Positions 27,451 through 36,343 of a DNA stretch of 64,000 bases are shown here, in pieces. The DNA is from Edaphobacter lichenicola (GTDB lineage: Bacteria; Acidobacteriota; Terriglobia; Terriglobales; Acidobacteriaceae): the NCBI RefSeq assembly GCF_025264645.1, contig NZ_CP073696.1:868001-932000 (forward strand), read 5' to 3'. A program made the translations under genes and the position numbers. The notes beneath the pieces are model-generated. The model was given only the letters and a program-made list of their open reading frames with translations, searched no databases and was not told the origin of the DNA. The number at the start of each line of letters is the position of its first letter. Within the stretch, counting starts at the first letter, position 1.

Positions 27451-28953
27451 ATGGACGGGGAGAGGCGCGCGATGAGACGGACGCCAGATATGGCACTGGT
27501 TCCGCAAGACAAGCGGGCTTCGATTGCGGTGGACCTGGGAGCGGAGAGCTGCCGGGTGTCGCTGCTGCGATGGGTGGGTGGAAGGCCCACGATCTTGTTG
27601 GTGCATCGATTTGCGAACGCGCCACGTGAGGTGGACGGAGGACTGCGCTGGAACCTAGGGATGATTGAGGTAGGTCTTGATCACGGCCTTCGGGAGTGTG
27701 CGGCAATTGCACACGAAGGAGTTCGTTCGATTGCGGTGGATGGCTGGGCGGTGGATTACGTGCGGGTCGATGCGGAGGGGATAGCCATCGCTGATCCGTT
27801 CTGCTATCGGGATGAGCGGACAATCAAGGCGGAGCGGTCGCTGCATCGGAAGATTAGCCCGGAGAGACTACGGGAGCTGACGGGGGTGCAGTTACTGCGG
27901 ATCAATACGCTCTATCAGCTCTATGCGGATACGCTGCAGGGATTGCCGGAGGGAAGTCAGTGGTTGAATCTGCCGGAGTATGTGCTGTCGCGATGGGGCG
28001 GAGCTCGCGTGTCGGAGCGAACGAATGCGACACATACACAGATGGTGGAGCTGAAGAGTCGGCAGTGGTGTCGAGAGATCTTCAGGGCTGCACATCTTGA
28101 TCTGGCTTGCGCTCCGAAGCTGGTTCCACCGGGGACGGAGGTTGGGAGAGTCAGCGGCGCGTTGGCGGAGTTGCCGGCGTTTCGCGATACGGTGTTGATT
28201 GCGCCGGCTTGCCATGACACTGCGTCGGCGATCGCAGGGATTCCGGCGACGGGAGATGATTGGGCTTATATCAGCTCGGGAACGTGGTCGTTGGTGGGGA
28301 CGTTGTTGGAACAGCCTCGAAACGGAAAGGCTGCTGCAGAGGAGAACTTTACCAATCTCGGCGCAGTTGGGGGGCGGGTTTGTTTTCACAAAAATGTGAA
28401 TGGGATGTGGTTAATACGGCAGTGTGTCGATAGATGGGCGGCGGATGGGCAGGCATGGACGGTGCCGGAGCTGGTTGCGGCAGCAGAGAAGGTGCTGAAG
28501 CCGCAGGGATTGCTGGATGTGGATGATCCCGAGTTGTTGCTGGCTGGGCGCATGCCGCAGAGGATTAATGCACAACGGATTCGCAAGGGGTTCGAAGTTT
28601 TGGTCGAGAGCGCGGAGAATGCTCCCGAGTTTGCAAGCCTGATCTTTCATAGTTTGGCGGCCCGGTACGCAAAGGTGTTGGATCGCGTTGGGTTTCATAG
28701 TGGCAAACAGTTGAAGCGACTGTTCGTCGTTGGTGGCGCAAGTCAAAATGATTTTCTAAATCGGCTGACGCAAGAGGCAACGGGGCTGGAAGTATTTCGG
28801 GGAGCTGCGGAGAGCTCGACGGTAGGGAACTTTGCGGTGCAACTCGCTGTGCTTGAGGGACGTCGGGATACGGCGACGGGGGCTCATGCGGAACAGGTTT
28901 CGCGGTGGGCAGGCTTGCTTGTGGAGGCGTTGGATGAGGCAGCAAGGAATTAG
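27451..28953 (+). CDS. rhaB: Rhamnulokinase RhaB
   Basis: A 500-aa FGGY-family sugar kinase making L-rhamnulose-1-phosphate. The N-terminal phosphate loop region is IAVDLGAESCRVSLLRW, and YISSGTWSLVGT and the late FVVGGASQNDFLNRL are typical. It begins 8 bp after the aldolase gene. Together with rhaI and rhaEW it completes rhamnose breakdown; no mutarotase gene is visible. Confidence 0.94.
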   Translation: MDGERRAMRRTPDMALVPQDKRASIAVDLGAESCRVSLLRWVGGRPTILLVHRFANAPREVDGGLRWNLGMIEVGLDHGLRECAAIAHEGVRSIAVDGWAVDYVRVDAEGIAIADPFCYRDERTIKAERSLHRKISPERLRELTGVQLLRINTLYQLYADTLQGLPEGSQWLNLPEYVLSRWGGARVSERTNATHTQMVELKSRQWCREIFRAAHLDLACAPKLVPPGTEVGRVSGALAELPAFRDTVLIAPACHDTASAIAGIPATGDDWAYISSGTWSLVGTLLEQPRNGKAAAEENFTNLGAVGGRVCFHKNVNGMWLIRQCVDRWAADGQAWTVPELVAAAEKVLKPQGLLDVDDPELLLAGRMPQRINAQRIRKGFEVLVESAENAPEFASLIFHSLAARYAKVLDRVGFHSGKQLKRLFVVGGASQNDFLNRLTQEATGLEVFRGAAESSTVGNFAVQLAVLEGRRDTATGAHAEQVSRWAGLLVEALDEAARN

Positions 28954-29169
28954 GGGCATCGCTTTTAGCTTACCGATGGGGAGTTCGTAATTGTTTCAGA
29001 TACTGCTTTTCCTTGGTGCGCGACGCTCATTTGTGGTGACCAAGAAACACATGCGTACACTGAATGGCCATTGAGATTGCTCAGGAAAAACACTGACTTG
29101 CCTTTCTATTCAACTGGTTGTCGCCGCTGCAGGGCATTTGTTGGACTTGTTGAGTCCGGTTTAGTGCCT

Positions 29170-29209
29170 TTGTACGTCATGTCCAGCAATTTGTGTTAAT
29201 ATCCACCAT
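29170..29209 (+). promoter_or_regulatory. Probable promoter of a leaderless polycysteine ORF
   Basis: A -10-like TAATAT (29197-29202) ends seven bases before the A of the short ORF's ATG at 29210. That spacing would place the transcript start at or very near the start codon, the layout of a leaderless message. The -35 is weak (TTGTAC at 29170-29175, 21 bp away). Confidence 0.45.
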
Positions 29210-29290
29210 ATGTTGCTGACCTTCCACAATTACTTCGCCAACTGTTGTTGTTGTGAAGCAGGTCTGCATCTCCAGCCCTCTCGGCGTTAG
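29210..29290 (+). CDS. Polycysteine leader peptide upstream of the TonB receptor
   Basis: A 26-aa ORF, ATG to TAG. Codons 12-15 are four consecutive TGT cysteine codons (ANCCCCEAG in the peptide). It precedes the receptor start by 227 bp. A second ORF with the same CCCC run lies before cysD. Cysteine starvation should stall ribosomes on the run and change expression downstream; this is inference by analogy with mycobacterial polycysteine leaders. Confidence 0.65.
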   Translation: MLLTFHNYFANCCCCEAGLHLQPSRR

Positions 29291-29350
29291 TTTCCTCAAA
29301 ACTTCAGTATGCATTGAGCCAGCGATCGATCGCTGTGTCTGAGGATCACG

Positions 29351-29455
29351 ATGAGTTCATCGACTTTTACGCAAACCTGCTCTGCAGGCACCGCGGCTTT
29401 CATCTCCGGAAGCCTCATGCGTTGTTGTCGTCTCTTAATCTTCCTCCTTCCTTAG
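29351..29455 (+). CDS. Second short ORF in the receptor 5' region
   Basis: A possible 34-aa peptide with GAGG before the ATG. It includes a Cys pair late in the sequence (LMRCCRLLIFLLP); an internal ATG at 29417 has its own GGAAG. It may be part of the same leader region or chance. It ends 62 bp before the receptor start. Confidence 0.3.
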   Translation: MSSSTFTQTCSAGTAAFISGSLMRCCRLLIFLLP

Positions 29456-29517
29456 ATACAAATCCATCAGAGTGCATTTGCCTTGGGTCTGCGCTTCGCC
29501 CGCTGGAGGTTTTTCCA

Positions 29518-32500
29518 ATGTTTCGTTACGTCCTTGCTCTTACATTTGTTGCAATCTGCCCAACGGTCGTGAACGCGCAGGTTGTTGGTGGCACGATCAG
29601 TGGTGTTGTGCTGGACACTGGCGGAGCGATTGTGTCTGGTGCTAACGTCACGATTCGAAATGAGGAGACGGGAGGCGAAAGACATCTGACCTCTGATGCC
29701 GCAGGAGCTTACGCGGCGCCTTCGATACCGATTGGTGTTTATACGATTTCTGTGACAGAAGATGGCTTTGCGCCTCAAACCCGCAAGGATGTCTCGCTGA
29801 CCGTCGGTCAGGCTACTCGTGTCGACATCACGTTACATCCTGGCAATGTTTCGGAACAAATAACCGTGACGGATGCTCCGGCTGCAGTCAACCTGACGAC
29901 GCAGCAGGTCTCAGGACTAGTGGATGAGCGCCAGGTTAAGGATCTTCCGTTGAATGGCCGCTCGTACGATCAGTTACTCACTCTCAATCCAGCTACAGTC
30001 AATTACACTGCTCAACGCAGCGGATCGGTTGGAACTTCTAACTCTTCTGTAGGGAATATGTTCGCGATCTCGGGGCGGCGTCCCCAGGACAACCTCTACC
30101 TCCTCAATGGCGTGGAGTATACAGGGGCTTCGCTGATTAACGTGACGCCGGGTGGGACGAGTGGACAGTTGTTGGGCGTCGATGCCGTCCGCGAGTTCAA
30201 TGCCGTCAGCGACACCTACTCGTCCAGCTATGGAAAGCGACAGGGAGCCCAGATCTCAATTGTCACCGCTTCGGGCACAAATACGGTACACGGGGCAGCG
30301 TATGAATTTCTTCGGAACTCGTTCTTCGATGCACGGAACTACTTTGATCAGGCTCGTATTCCTGAGTTTCAACGGAATAATTATGGAGGCTCGCTGGGTG
30401 GACCACTTCGCCACAATCGCTTTTTTCTCTTTGGAAATTATGAGGGGTATCGCCAAAATCTCGGGATTACGGATGTGACTCTCGTTCCCGATACGCAGGC
30501 TCGACAAGGATTTCTTCCCAATCCCGCCAATCCTGGGGGCCCGCGCAAGAACTACGGTGTTGCTCCCGGAGTCGCACCGCTATTGAATTTGTGGCCATCG
30601 CAGAATGGTCCAGAACTAGTTGACGCGAACGGCAATCCCACTGGTATAGGAGAGTCTTTTTCGAGCCCGACCCAGCACATCCGTGAGGACTTTGGAACAA
30701 CGCGCTTCGATGCAAATCTTGGGTCACGCGATCTGCTGTTTGGGGTTTACACGGTTGATGATTCAACCGCAAATACGCCGACACAGAATCCGTTTTCGTT
30801 GATCGATGAATCTCTTCGTGAACAAGTTATCAGCATTCAGGAGCAGCATGTTTTTTCTGCGCACCTGCTCAACACGGCACGCATCGGATTTTCTCGTGCG
30901 AGTTTCTTTTTTCTTGGGAGCATACCTGATTCAATCCAGGCCGAGACTCCCGGCTTCATCGCGGGCAAGCCAACAGGTGCAATTGTCATCGCTGGATCAA
31001 CTGCTTCAAACGGCTCCTCGCAGATTACGGGCGCTGGTGTGAATGTCGGGTCGAACAATGCAACTACTCGCAATCTCTACACACTGGACGATCATGTTTT
31101 TTACTCACGGGGCCACCATCAGATCGAAGCCGGCGTCTGGCTGCAACGACTTCAGTCGAACGACAATTTAGCTCAGAATCAATACGGGCAGGCATCGTTC
31201 GCTACACTAACGACTTTTCTCCAGGGGACTGTAAAGACTTTCACAGTTGTTCCATCGCCTACACCGCTCAATTGGGTTAGCTTTATGGGAGCAGGTTATC
31301 TTGAGGACACCTGGCAGGTTCTGCCCACGCTCGAACTTCGTGCCGGCATTCGTATTGAGTCGACGAATGGCTGGAACGAGGCGCATGACCGGGCCTCTCG
31401 CTATGGGTTCACCAATGGCGTCATTAATAGCACACCGTCAACTGGAGGCTCTGCGCTCACGGATAATCGCGCAACGTTTCTTCCGGAGCCTCGTGTTGGT
31501 TTTGCGTGGAATGTTTTTGGTGACGCTAAGACCAGCCTTCGTGGCGCATTCGGTTTGCACCACTCTCTGCTTGATAATCTCGACTATCGTCTCGATCAAG
31601 CGGCGCCTTTCAATACGACACTTTCTTATTCAAATGTACCGGTTTCCAGTCCTACGAGCGGGCCACAGGGTCTGATCTCGCCATCAAATATACAAACTGA
31701 CATTTCGACCCCTACCGTGCTGTCTTATACGCTTCGGGTGGAACAACAATTGGATAGTACGACTTCGTTGACTATTGCTTATGTTGGCTCGCATGGATAC
31801 CACCAGATTCTTTCAGAAGATCAGAACGAACCCGCCTCTATCATCTGCTCGCCGGACAGTGAATGTCCAACGGGCGCGACGGCGGGAACGATCTATTTCC
31901 CCACTACGGTAAAAGCGAATCCGCAAGTTGCCAATACGACCTCATGGGTGTCGAGTGGGTCAAGCAACTACAATGCACTCGAGGCCGATGTTCGGCGAAA
32001 TGTGTCACGTGACCTACAGTTTCGCGTCAACTATACGTATGCGCGGAATCTTGATAACGGTTCAGCGTGGAATACAAGCGTCTCGGCGAATACTCCAGCG
32101 TTTGTTTCTTACCCAGGAAATCCGGGTCTCGATTATGGACCGGCGGCAACCGACATTCGACACCTGGTTGCCATCAATGGCACGTATCAACTGCCTATTG
32201 GTCGAGGACATGCCCTCTTATCCTCTGCATCGGCAATTTTAGATCGCGCTGTCTCCGGGTGGAGTCTAAGTACGATCGCAAGTCTTCAGAGCGGATTCCC
32301 ATTCAGTCCCCAGCTTGGATATAACCCCACCGGTTCTGGTGACACCCGCAATCCTATTCGTCCGAATGCGAATTCTGCATTCACGGGTAGCCTTTATACG
32401 CACGGTGGTACCGCTGCTCGTGCTGCTCAGTTTTTCAAGCCGAATGCTTTCTCGGCGCCTGTTTATGGCACTGTCGGCAACCTGGGGCGGGATACTCTTA

Positions 32501-32769
32501 CCGGGCCTGGTTATGCCGACTGGGATCTCTCGCTTGTCAAGGCCACTCAGATCAGTGAGAAGACGCGGCTTCAGTTTCGCGCGGAGTTCTTCAACGTAGT
32601 CAATCATACGAATTTGCAAACCCCGAACGAGGTGGTTTATTCGTCCGGTCCGACGCAAGGAAGTACTGCTAACCAAACCGCAGCGGTGGTTCAGAGCCCC
32701 ACAGCGGGGGTAGTTACTGCAGCAGCTACTAGTCGCCAGATTCAGCTTGGTCTTAAATTCTTGTTTTAG
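29518..32769 (+). CDS. TonB-dependent receptor, Oar-like, in the sulfur island
   Basis: A 1083-aa outer-membrane receptor. Signal peptide (1-20), carboxypeptidase-regulatory-like domain (about 25-115: GTISGVVLDTGGAIVSGANVTIRNEETG), plug domain with DLPLNGRSYDQLLTLNP, then a long barrel ending in an aromatic Phe (QLGLKFLF). It starts at ATG 29518 behind GGAGG; the frame upstream belongs to the leader region. Its neighbours are sulfate-assimilation genes and it has its own polycysteine leader, so I infer uptake of a sulfur-containing compound. The substrate cannot be read from sequence. Confidence 0.9.
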   Translation: MFRYVLALTFVAICPTVVNAQVVGGTISGVVLDTGGAIVSGANVTIRNEETGGERHLTSDAAGAYAAPSIPIGVYTISVTEDGFAPQTRKDVSLTVGQATRVDITLHPGNVSEQITVTDAPAAVNLTTQQVSGLVDERQVKDLPLNGRSYDQLLTLNPATVNYTAQRSGSVGTSNSSVGNMFAISGRRPQDNLYLLNGVEYTGASLINVTPGGTSGQLLGVDAVREFNAVSDTYSSSYGKRQGAQISIVTASGTNTVHGAAYEFLRNSFFDARNYFDQARIPEFQRNNYGGSLGGPLRHNRFFLFGNYEGYRQNLGITDVTLVPDTQARQGFLPNPANPGGPRKNYGVAPGVAPLLNLWPSQNGPELVDANGNPTGIGESFSSPTQHIREDFGTTRFDANLGSRDLLFGVYTVDDSTANTPTQNPFSLIDESLREQVISIQEQHVFSAHLLNTARIGFSRASFFFLGSIPDSIQAETPGFIAGKPTGAIVIAGSTASNGSSQITGAGVNVGSNNATTRNLYTLDDHVFYSRGHHQIEAGVWLQRLQSNDNLAQNQYGQASFATLTTFLQGTVKTFTVVPSPTPLNWVSFMGAGYLEDTWQVLPTLELRAGIRIESTNGWNEAHDRASRYGFTNGVINSTPSTGGSALTDNRATFLPEPRVGFAWNVFGDAKTSLRGAFGLHHSLLDNLDYRLDQAAPFNTTLSYSNVPVSSPTSGPQGLISPSNIQTDISTPTVLSYTLRVEQQLDSTTSLTIAYVGSHGYHQILSEDQNEPASIICSPDSECPTGATAGTIYFPTTVKANPQVANTTSWVSSGSSNYNALEADVRRNVSRDLQFRVNYTYARNLDNGSAWNTSVSANTPAFVSYPGNPGLDYGPAATDIRHLVAINGTYQLPIGRGHALLSSASAILDRAVSGWSLSTIASLQSGFPFSPQLGYNPTGSGDTRNPIRPNANSAFTGSLYTHGGTAARAAQFFKPNAFSAPVYGTVGNLGRDTLTGPGYADWDLSLVKATQISEKTRLQFRAEFFNVVNHTNLQTPNEVVYSSGPTQGSTANQTAAVVQSPTAGVVTAAATSRQIQLGLKFLF

Positions 32770-32797
32770 ATTGGGGGTAACTTAGTGGGCTACTTGT

Positions 32798-32825
32798 TGC
32801 TTGCAGTACTACCGTTTGTTAGACT
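32798..32825 (+). promoter_or_regulatory. Candidate promoter of the cysD leader ORF
   Basis: TTGCTT (32798-32803) and TAGACT (32820-32825) are 16 bp apart, the latter ending nine bases before the short ORF's ATG. This suggests a very short or absent 5' UTR. Confidence 0.4.
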
Positions 32826-32834
32826 CATTGCACA

Positions 32835-32909
32835 ATGCGTATCAATCGCCAGCTCCGTTGTTGTTGTTGTTCGTTCGACGTCGAGCAGGCGTGCCCAGTC
32901 ACGCGCTAG
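32835..32909 (+). CDS. Polycysteine leader peptide upstream of cysDNH
   Basis: A 24-aa ORF, ATG to TAG. Codons 9-12 are four TGT cysteine codons (QLRCCCCSFD), with one more Cys near the end (QACPVTR). It ends 81 bp before cysD. No Shine-Dalgarno precedes it, consistent with a leaderless start. The gap to cysD contains the small hairpin CAGTG-TATT-CACTG (about 32929-32942). A cysteine-sensing attenuator in front of cysteine-biosynthesis genes makes physiological sense. Confidence 0.75.
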   Translation: MRINRQLRCCCCSFDVEQACPVTR

Positions 32910-32990
32910 TCATACCCCAAATTTAAGCAGTGTATTCACTGTTGCTAGCTGAAACGCATCGTAGCCACAACCTTCCAGGGAGTTCTCTCT

Positions 32991-33899
32991 ATGGCAGCAT
33001 CCCCCGCTCTCACGCATCTTCAGCTTCTCGAAGCTGAGAGCATTCATATCTTGCGCGAGGTCGCGTCGGAGTTTGAACGGCCTGTCATGCTTTACTCCAT
33101 TGGCAAAGATTCTTCCGTCATGTTGCGTCTGGCGCAGAAGGCTTTTTATCCCGCGCCTATTCCATTTCCTCTTTTACATATTGATACCGGTTTTAAATTT
33201 CGGGAGATGATCGAGTTTCGCGATCGCATGGCTGCGAAGGTCGGTGCCGAGCTCTTGGTTTGGCGCAATGAAGCGGCCATTGCTGCGGGTACCAACCCCA
33301 TTGCGCTCGATACGAAGCGCTGTTGCGGACTCCTGAAGACGCAATCGCTGCTTGATGGGCTCGCGCATTACAGTTTCGATGCAGCCTTTGGTGGGGCTCG
33401 CCGCGACGAAGAGAAGTCACGTGCTAAGGAGCGAATCTACTCTTTTCGCGATAAGGCGGGTCAATGGGATCCGAAGAATCAGCGGCCCGAGCTTTGGAAT
33501 ATTTATAACTCCCGTGTTCATCCGGGTGAGTCGATTCGCGTGTTTCCTCTTTCCAACTGGACCGAGATGGACGTCTGGCAGTACATCCTCCAGGAAGATA
33601 TTCCGATCGTCGATCTTTATTTTGCGAAGGACCGCCCGATGTATCTTCGCGGGGAAGCTTTGCTCCCTATCGAGCAGAGCTTCGTCGCTCGTGTCGGCGA
33701 ACAACCACAGATGATTCGGTCACGATTGCGATCGCTGGGTTGCAGTCCATGCACTGGGGCAATTCGCTCTGATGCCGACACTCTCCCGAAGATCATTGCT
33801 GAGCTCGTTTCTTTTCGATCTTCGGAGCGAGCGAACCGGGTCATTGATCACGACCAGGAAGGTTCCATGGAACTTAAGAAACGCGAGGGCTACTTCTAA
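32991..33899 (+). CDS. cysD: Sulfate adenylyltransferase subunit CysD
   Basis: A 302-aa PP-loop subunit of ATP sulfurylase, which with CysN converts sulfate and ATP to APS. It shows the PP-loop [41 protein letters not shown], the zinc/substrate region [12 protein letters not shown] and the C-terminal KKREGYF. GGGAG lies before the ATG. Its stop overlaps the cysN start (TAATG). Confidence 0.97.
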   Translation: MAASPALTHLQLLEAESIHILREVASEFERPVMLYSIGKDSSVMLRLAQKAFYPAPIPFPLLHIDTGFKFREMIEFRDRMAAKVGAELLVWRNEAAIAAGTNPIALDTKRCCGLLKTQSLLDGLAHYSFDAAFGGARRDEEKSRAKERIYSFRDKAGQWDPKNQRPELWNIYNSRVHPGESIRVFPLSNWTEMDVWQYILQEDIPIVDLYFAKDRPMYLRGEALLPIEQSFVARVGEQPQMIRSRLRSLGCSPCTGAIRSDADTLPKIIAELVSFRSSERANRVIDHDQEGSMELKKREGYF

Positions 33900-35560
33900 T
33901 GCAGACCTCAGAGACTACCTTCGAGTTGGAACCGGCGGTCTTTTCTCTCTCTGGATTTCTCGCAGAAGAGCAGAGCCGCGATCTGCTTCGATTCTCGACT
34001 GCTGGTTCTGTTGATGATGGTAAGTCCACGTTGATCGGCCGTTTACTGTACGACACGCAGAGTGTCTATGAGGATCAGGTTCGTTCTATCGAAGGTAAGG
34101 GAACAACTGGCGCAGGCGTGCTTGATCTCGCATTGCTTACCGATGGCCTACGGGCCGAACGCGAGCAGGGAATTACCATCGATGTCGCATACCGGTACTT
34201 TTCAACCAGCAAGCGCAAGTTCATCATCGCCGATACTCCGGGCCACGAGCAGTACACCCGCAATATGGCGACTGGAGCTAGTACAGCGTCGCTTGCCATC
34301 GTGCTGGTGGATGCACGTAAGGGTGTCCTTATACAGTCCCGACGCCATGCCTGCATCACGGCACTACTCGGTGTCCGCCACATCGTTGTGGCAGTCAACA
34401 AGATGGACCTGGTCGACTATGACGAGCAGGTCTTCGACGCGATTCGCCAAGACTTTACTGCTTTTTTTGAACAGCTTGAAGATCTTCGTCCACCTCATCT
34501 GTACTTCATCCCTGTTAGTGCTCTCGAAGGTGACAATGTTGTTCGCCGTACAGCTACGATGGATTGGTATAAGGGACCTTCTCTGCTTGAATTGCTGGAG
34601 TCTGTGCCAGCGGTGGACGATAGTGGGTCTGATCCTTTCCGTTTTGCGGTGCAACGAGTTCTTCGCCCTAACCAGGACTTTCGAGGATTTTCCGGACAGA
34701 TCGCCGCTGGCACAATTCGACCAGGCGACTCGGTTATGGTTCTTCCTTCAAGGCGAACCAGCAGTGTTCGGAGCATCGTCACCTTCGATGGAGACCTTCA
34801 GAAAGCTATTGCCCCGCAATCCGTGACGCTTACTCTTACCGATGAGTTAGATGTCAGTCGCGGGGATCTCATCGTATCTTTAGAATCGCCCGCGATCATA
34901 ACGGAGCGCTTTGTTGCTTCACTCGTCTGGATGGATGAGCAGCCTCTCGATCTCGCGCGCCGCTATCTTCTCAAACACACCAGCAAGACGGTTCAGGCGC
35001 AGGTCACTTCAGTGTTACACCGTCTTGATGTAGCGACTCTGCAGCGACAGCCGGTTGCAGCTCTTAGCCTCAACGGTATAGGGCTAGTTGAAATTGCTAC
35101 GGTACAACCGCTCGCTGTGGATTTGTACTCCATCAACCGCACGACAGGTAGCTTTGCGTTGATCGATCAGGTCACTAATGCAACCGTCGCTGCTGGCATG
35201 ATCCGCGATACGGTTGACGATGCTGGTGCAGACTCGAAACACCCTGTCTCTGCGGTGGAACGTGCTGCCCGCTGGGGTCACTCCGGGGCGCTCATTCGCC
35301 TTGGCGGCCCTAAATCTTTTGTCGAAGCGGTGGAGCGGGCTCTCTTTTTGCGTGGTGCGTTTGTCGTTCGCCCAACGCATGAATCTCACGACGTACTTAC
35401 GGCGCTAGCTTCGGTTGGAGCTCTCGTGATCCAACACTCCGAGTCTGAGACAAATACGGTCACACTGAACCAAAATCAGGCGATCGGGGCGGCGAACGTC
35501 GACGAAGTGCTCCACATACTCGAAGATCACAACGTTCTCAAGGGAGAGATAAAGCGATGA
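33899..35560 (+). CDS. cysN: Sulfate adenylyltransferase GTPase subunit CysN with degenerate APS-kinase-like tail
   Basis: A 553-aa protein. The GTPase domain has GSVDDGKSTLIGRLLYD, DTPGHEQYTRNM and NKMDLVDY, followed by elongation-factor-like beta domains to about residue 437. Residues about 438-553 align in layout with the CysC domain of CysNC fusions (RWGHSGALIRLGGPKSFVEA, then LFLRGAFVV). However, the P-loop GxxGxGKST is replaced by GGPKSF and the DGDNxR motif is missing, so this part cannot be an active APS kinase. It overlaps cysH by ATGA. Confidence 0.93.
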   Translation: MQTSETTFELEPAVFSLSGFLAEEQSRDLLRFSTAGSVDDGKSTLIGRLLYDTQSVYEDQVRSIEGKGTTGAGVLDLALLTDGLRAEREQGITIDVAYRYFSTSKRKFIIADTPGHEQYTRNMATGASTASLAIVLVDARKGVLIQSRRHACITALLGVRHIVVAVNKMDLVDYDEQVFDAIRQDFTAFFEQLEDLRPPHLYFIPVSALEGDNVVRRTATMDWYKGPSLLELLESVPAVDDSGSDPFRFAVQRVLRPNQDFRGFSGQIAAGTIRPGDSVMVLPSRRTSSVRSIVTFDGDLQKAIAPQSVTLTLTDELDVSRGDLIVSLESPAIITERFVASLVWMDEQPLDLARRYLLKHTSKTVQAQVTSVLHRLDVATLQRQPVAALSLNGIGLVEIATVQPLAVDLYSINRTTGSFALIDQVTNATVAAGMIRDTVDDAGADSKHPVSAVERAARWGHSGALIRLGGPKSFVEAVERALFLRGAFVVRPTHESHDVLTALASVGALVIQHSESETNTVTLNQNQAIGAANVDEVLHILEDHNVLKGEIKR

Positions 35561-36315
35561 GCTATTCTTCTATTCGAAGTTTAGATAAAGCTGGAACGCT
35601 TTCTCTCAATTCGCTCGCGGATTTCGAGCCTTCACTTGCGACGAAACTCATCCACGTTCGTAGTCTTCTCGAACGTGAACTCGCAGCTGCATCCGGAGAG
35701 AACGACGCATGCCTGACCTGCAGCTTTCAAGCTGAGGACATTCTTCTCTTATACCTTGCGCGTGCTATTCGTCCCAATATTCCAGTTCTATTTCTCGATA
35801 CCGGTTACCACTTCGCTGAAACATACGCTTACCGCGATCGCATCGCCAGTGACTGGAAGTTAAATCTCGTCAATCTGCTGCCCGTCCGCAGTGTGGCCGA
35901 ACAGGAGCAAGAACATGGCTTGCTTCACCAAACTGCTCCTGATCGTTGTTGTGGATTGCGAAAGGTTGAGCCGCTCTTCGCGGCAGTCGGGGGTTATAAA
36001 GTTTGGCTAACGGGGCTGCGCCGTGAACAGGCGCGGAGCCGTGCTGCTCTTGAAGAGATTGCAGATTTCATCCTTCCCTCAGGTGGCGCCGTCCGTAAGC
36101 TGAGCCCCCTTGCCGATTGGACTACGCGGGAGGTATGGGAGTCTTGCGCTCACTATGAGATTCCTTTGCTCCCTTTGTATGAGCTTGGATATTCCAGTAT
36201 TGGGTGTGAGCCTTGCACCTCGATCCCAACTGACCCAAGTGATCCTCGGTCTGGCCGCTGGGCCGGACGCAAAGTCGAGTGTGGCATTCACATTCAAGCT
36301 GCACCCGCTCGCTGA
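35557..36315 (+). CDS. cysH: Assimilatory APS reductase CysH
   Basis: A 252-aa reductase of the iron-sulfur type. Cluster cysteines are at 131-132 (DRCCGLRKVEPL) and 217/220 (GCEPCT), and the catalytic Cys242 lies in ECGIH. Presence of all four cluster cysteines points to adenylylsulfate (APS), not PAPS, as substrate, which fits the lack of an active APS kinase. It overlaps cysN. The product is sulfite. Confidence 0.95.
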   Translation: MSYSSIRSLDKAGTLSLNSLADFEPSLATKLIHVRSLLERELAAASGENDACLTCSFQAEDILLLYLARAIRPNIPVLFLDTGYHFAETYAYRDRIASDWKLNLVNLLPVRSVAEQEQEHGLLHQTAPDRCCGLRKVEPLFAAVGGYKVWLTGLRREQARSRAALEEIADFILPSGGAVRKLSPLADWTTREVWESCAHYEIPLLPLYELGYSSIGCEPCTSIPTDPSDPRSGRWAGRKVECGIHIQAAPAR

Positions 36316-36343
36316 ACTGAGAATCAACGCCGGAAAGAAAATC

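Noticed and set aside
29314..29517. 68-residue N-terminal extension of the first TonB receptor
   Set aside because: The signal peptide begins at ATG 29518 with GGAGG; the extension lacks a signal and overlaps the leader region.
32857..32870. The TGT run as a meaningless trinucleotide microsatellite
   Set aside because: Not fully excluded, but the same in-frame run occurs in two separate short ORFs with -10-like boxes, before functionally related genes, and the flanking sequences differ.
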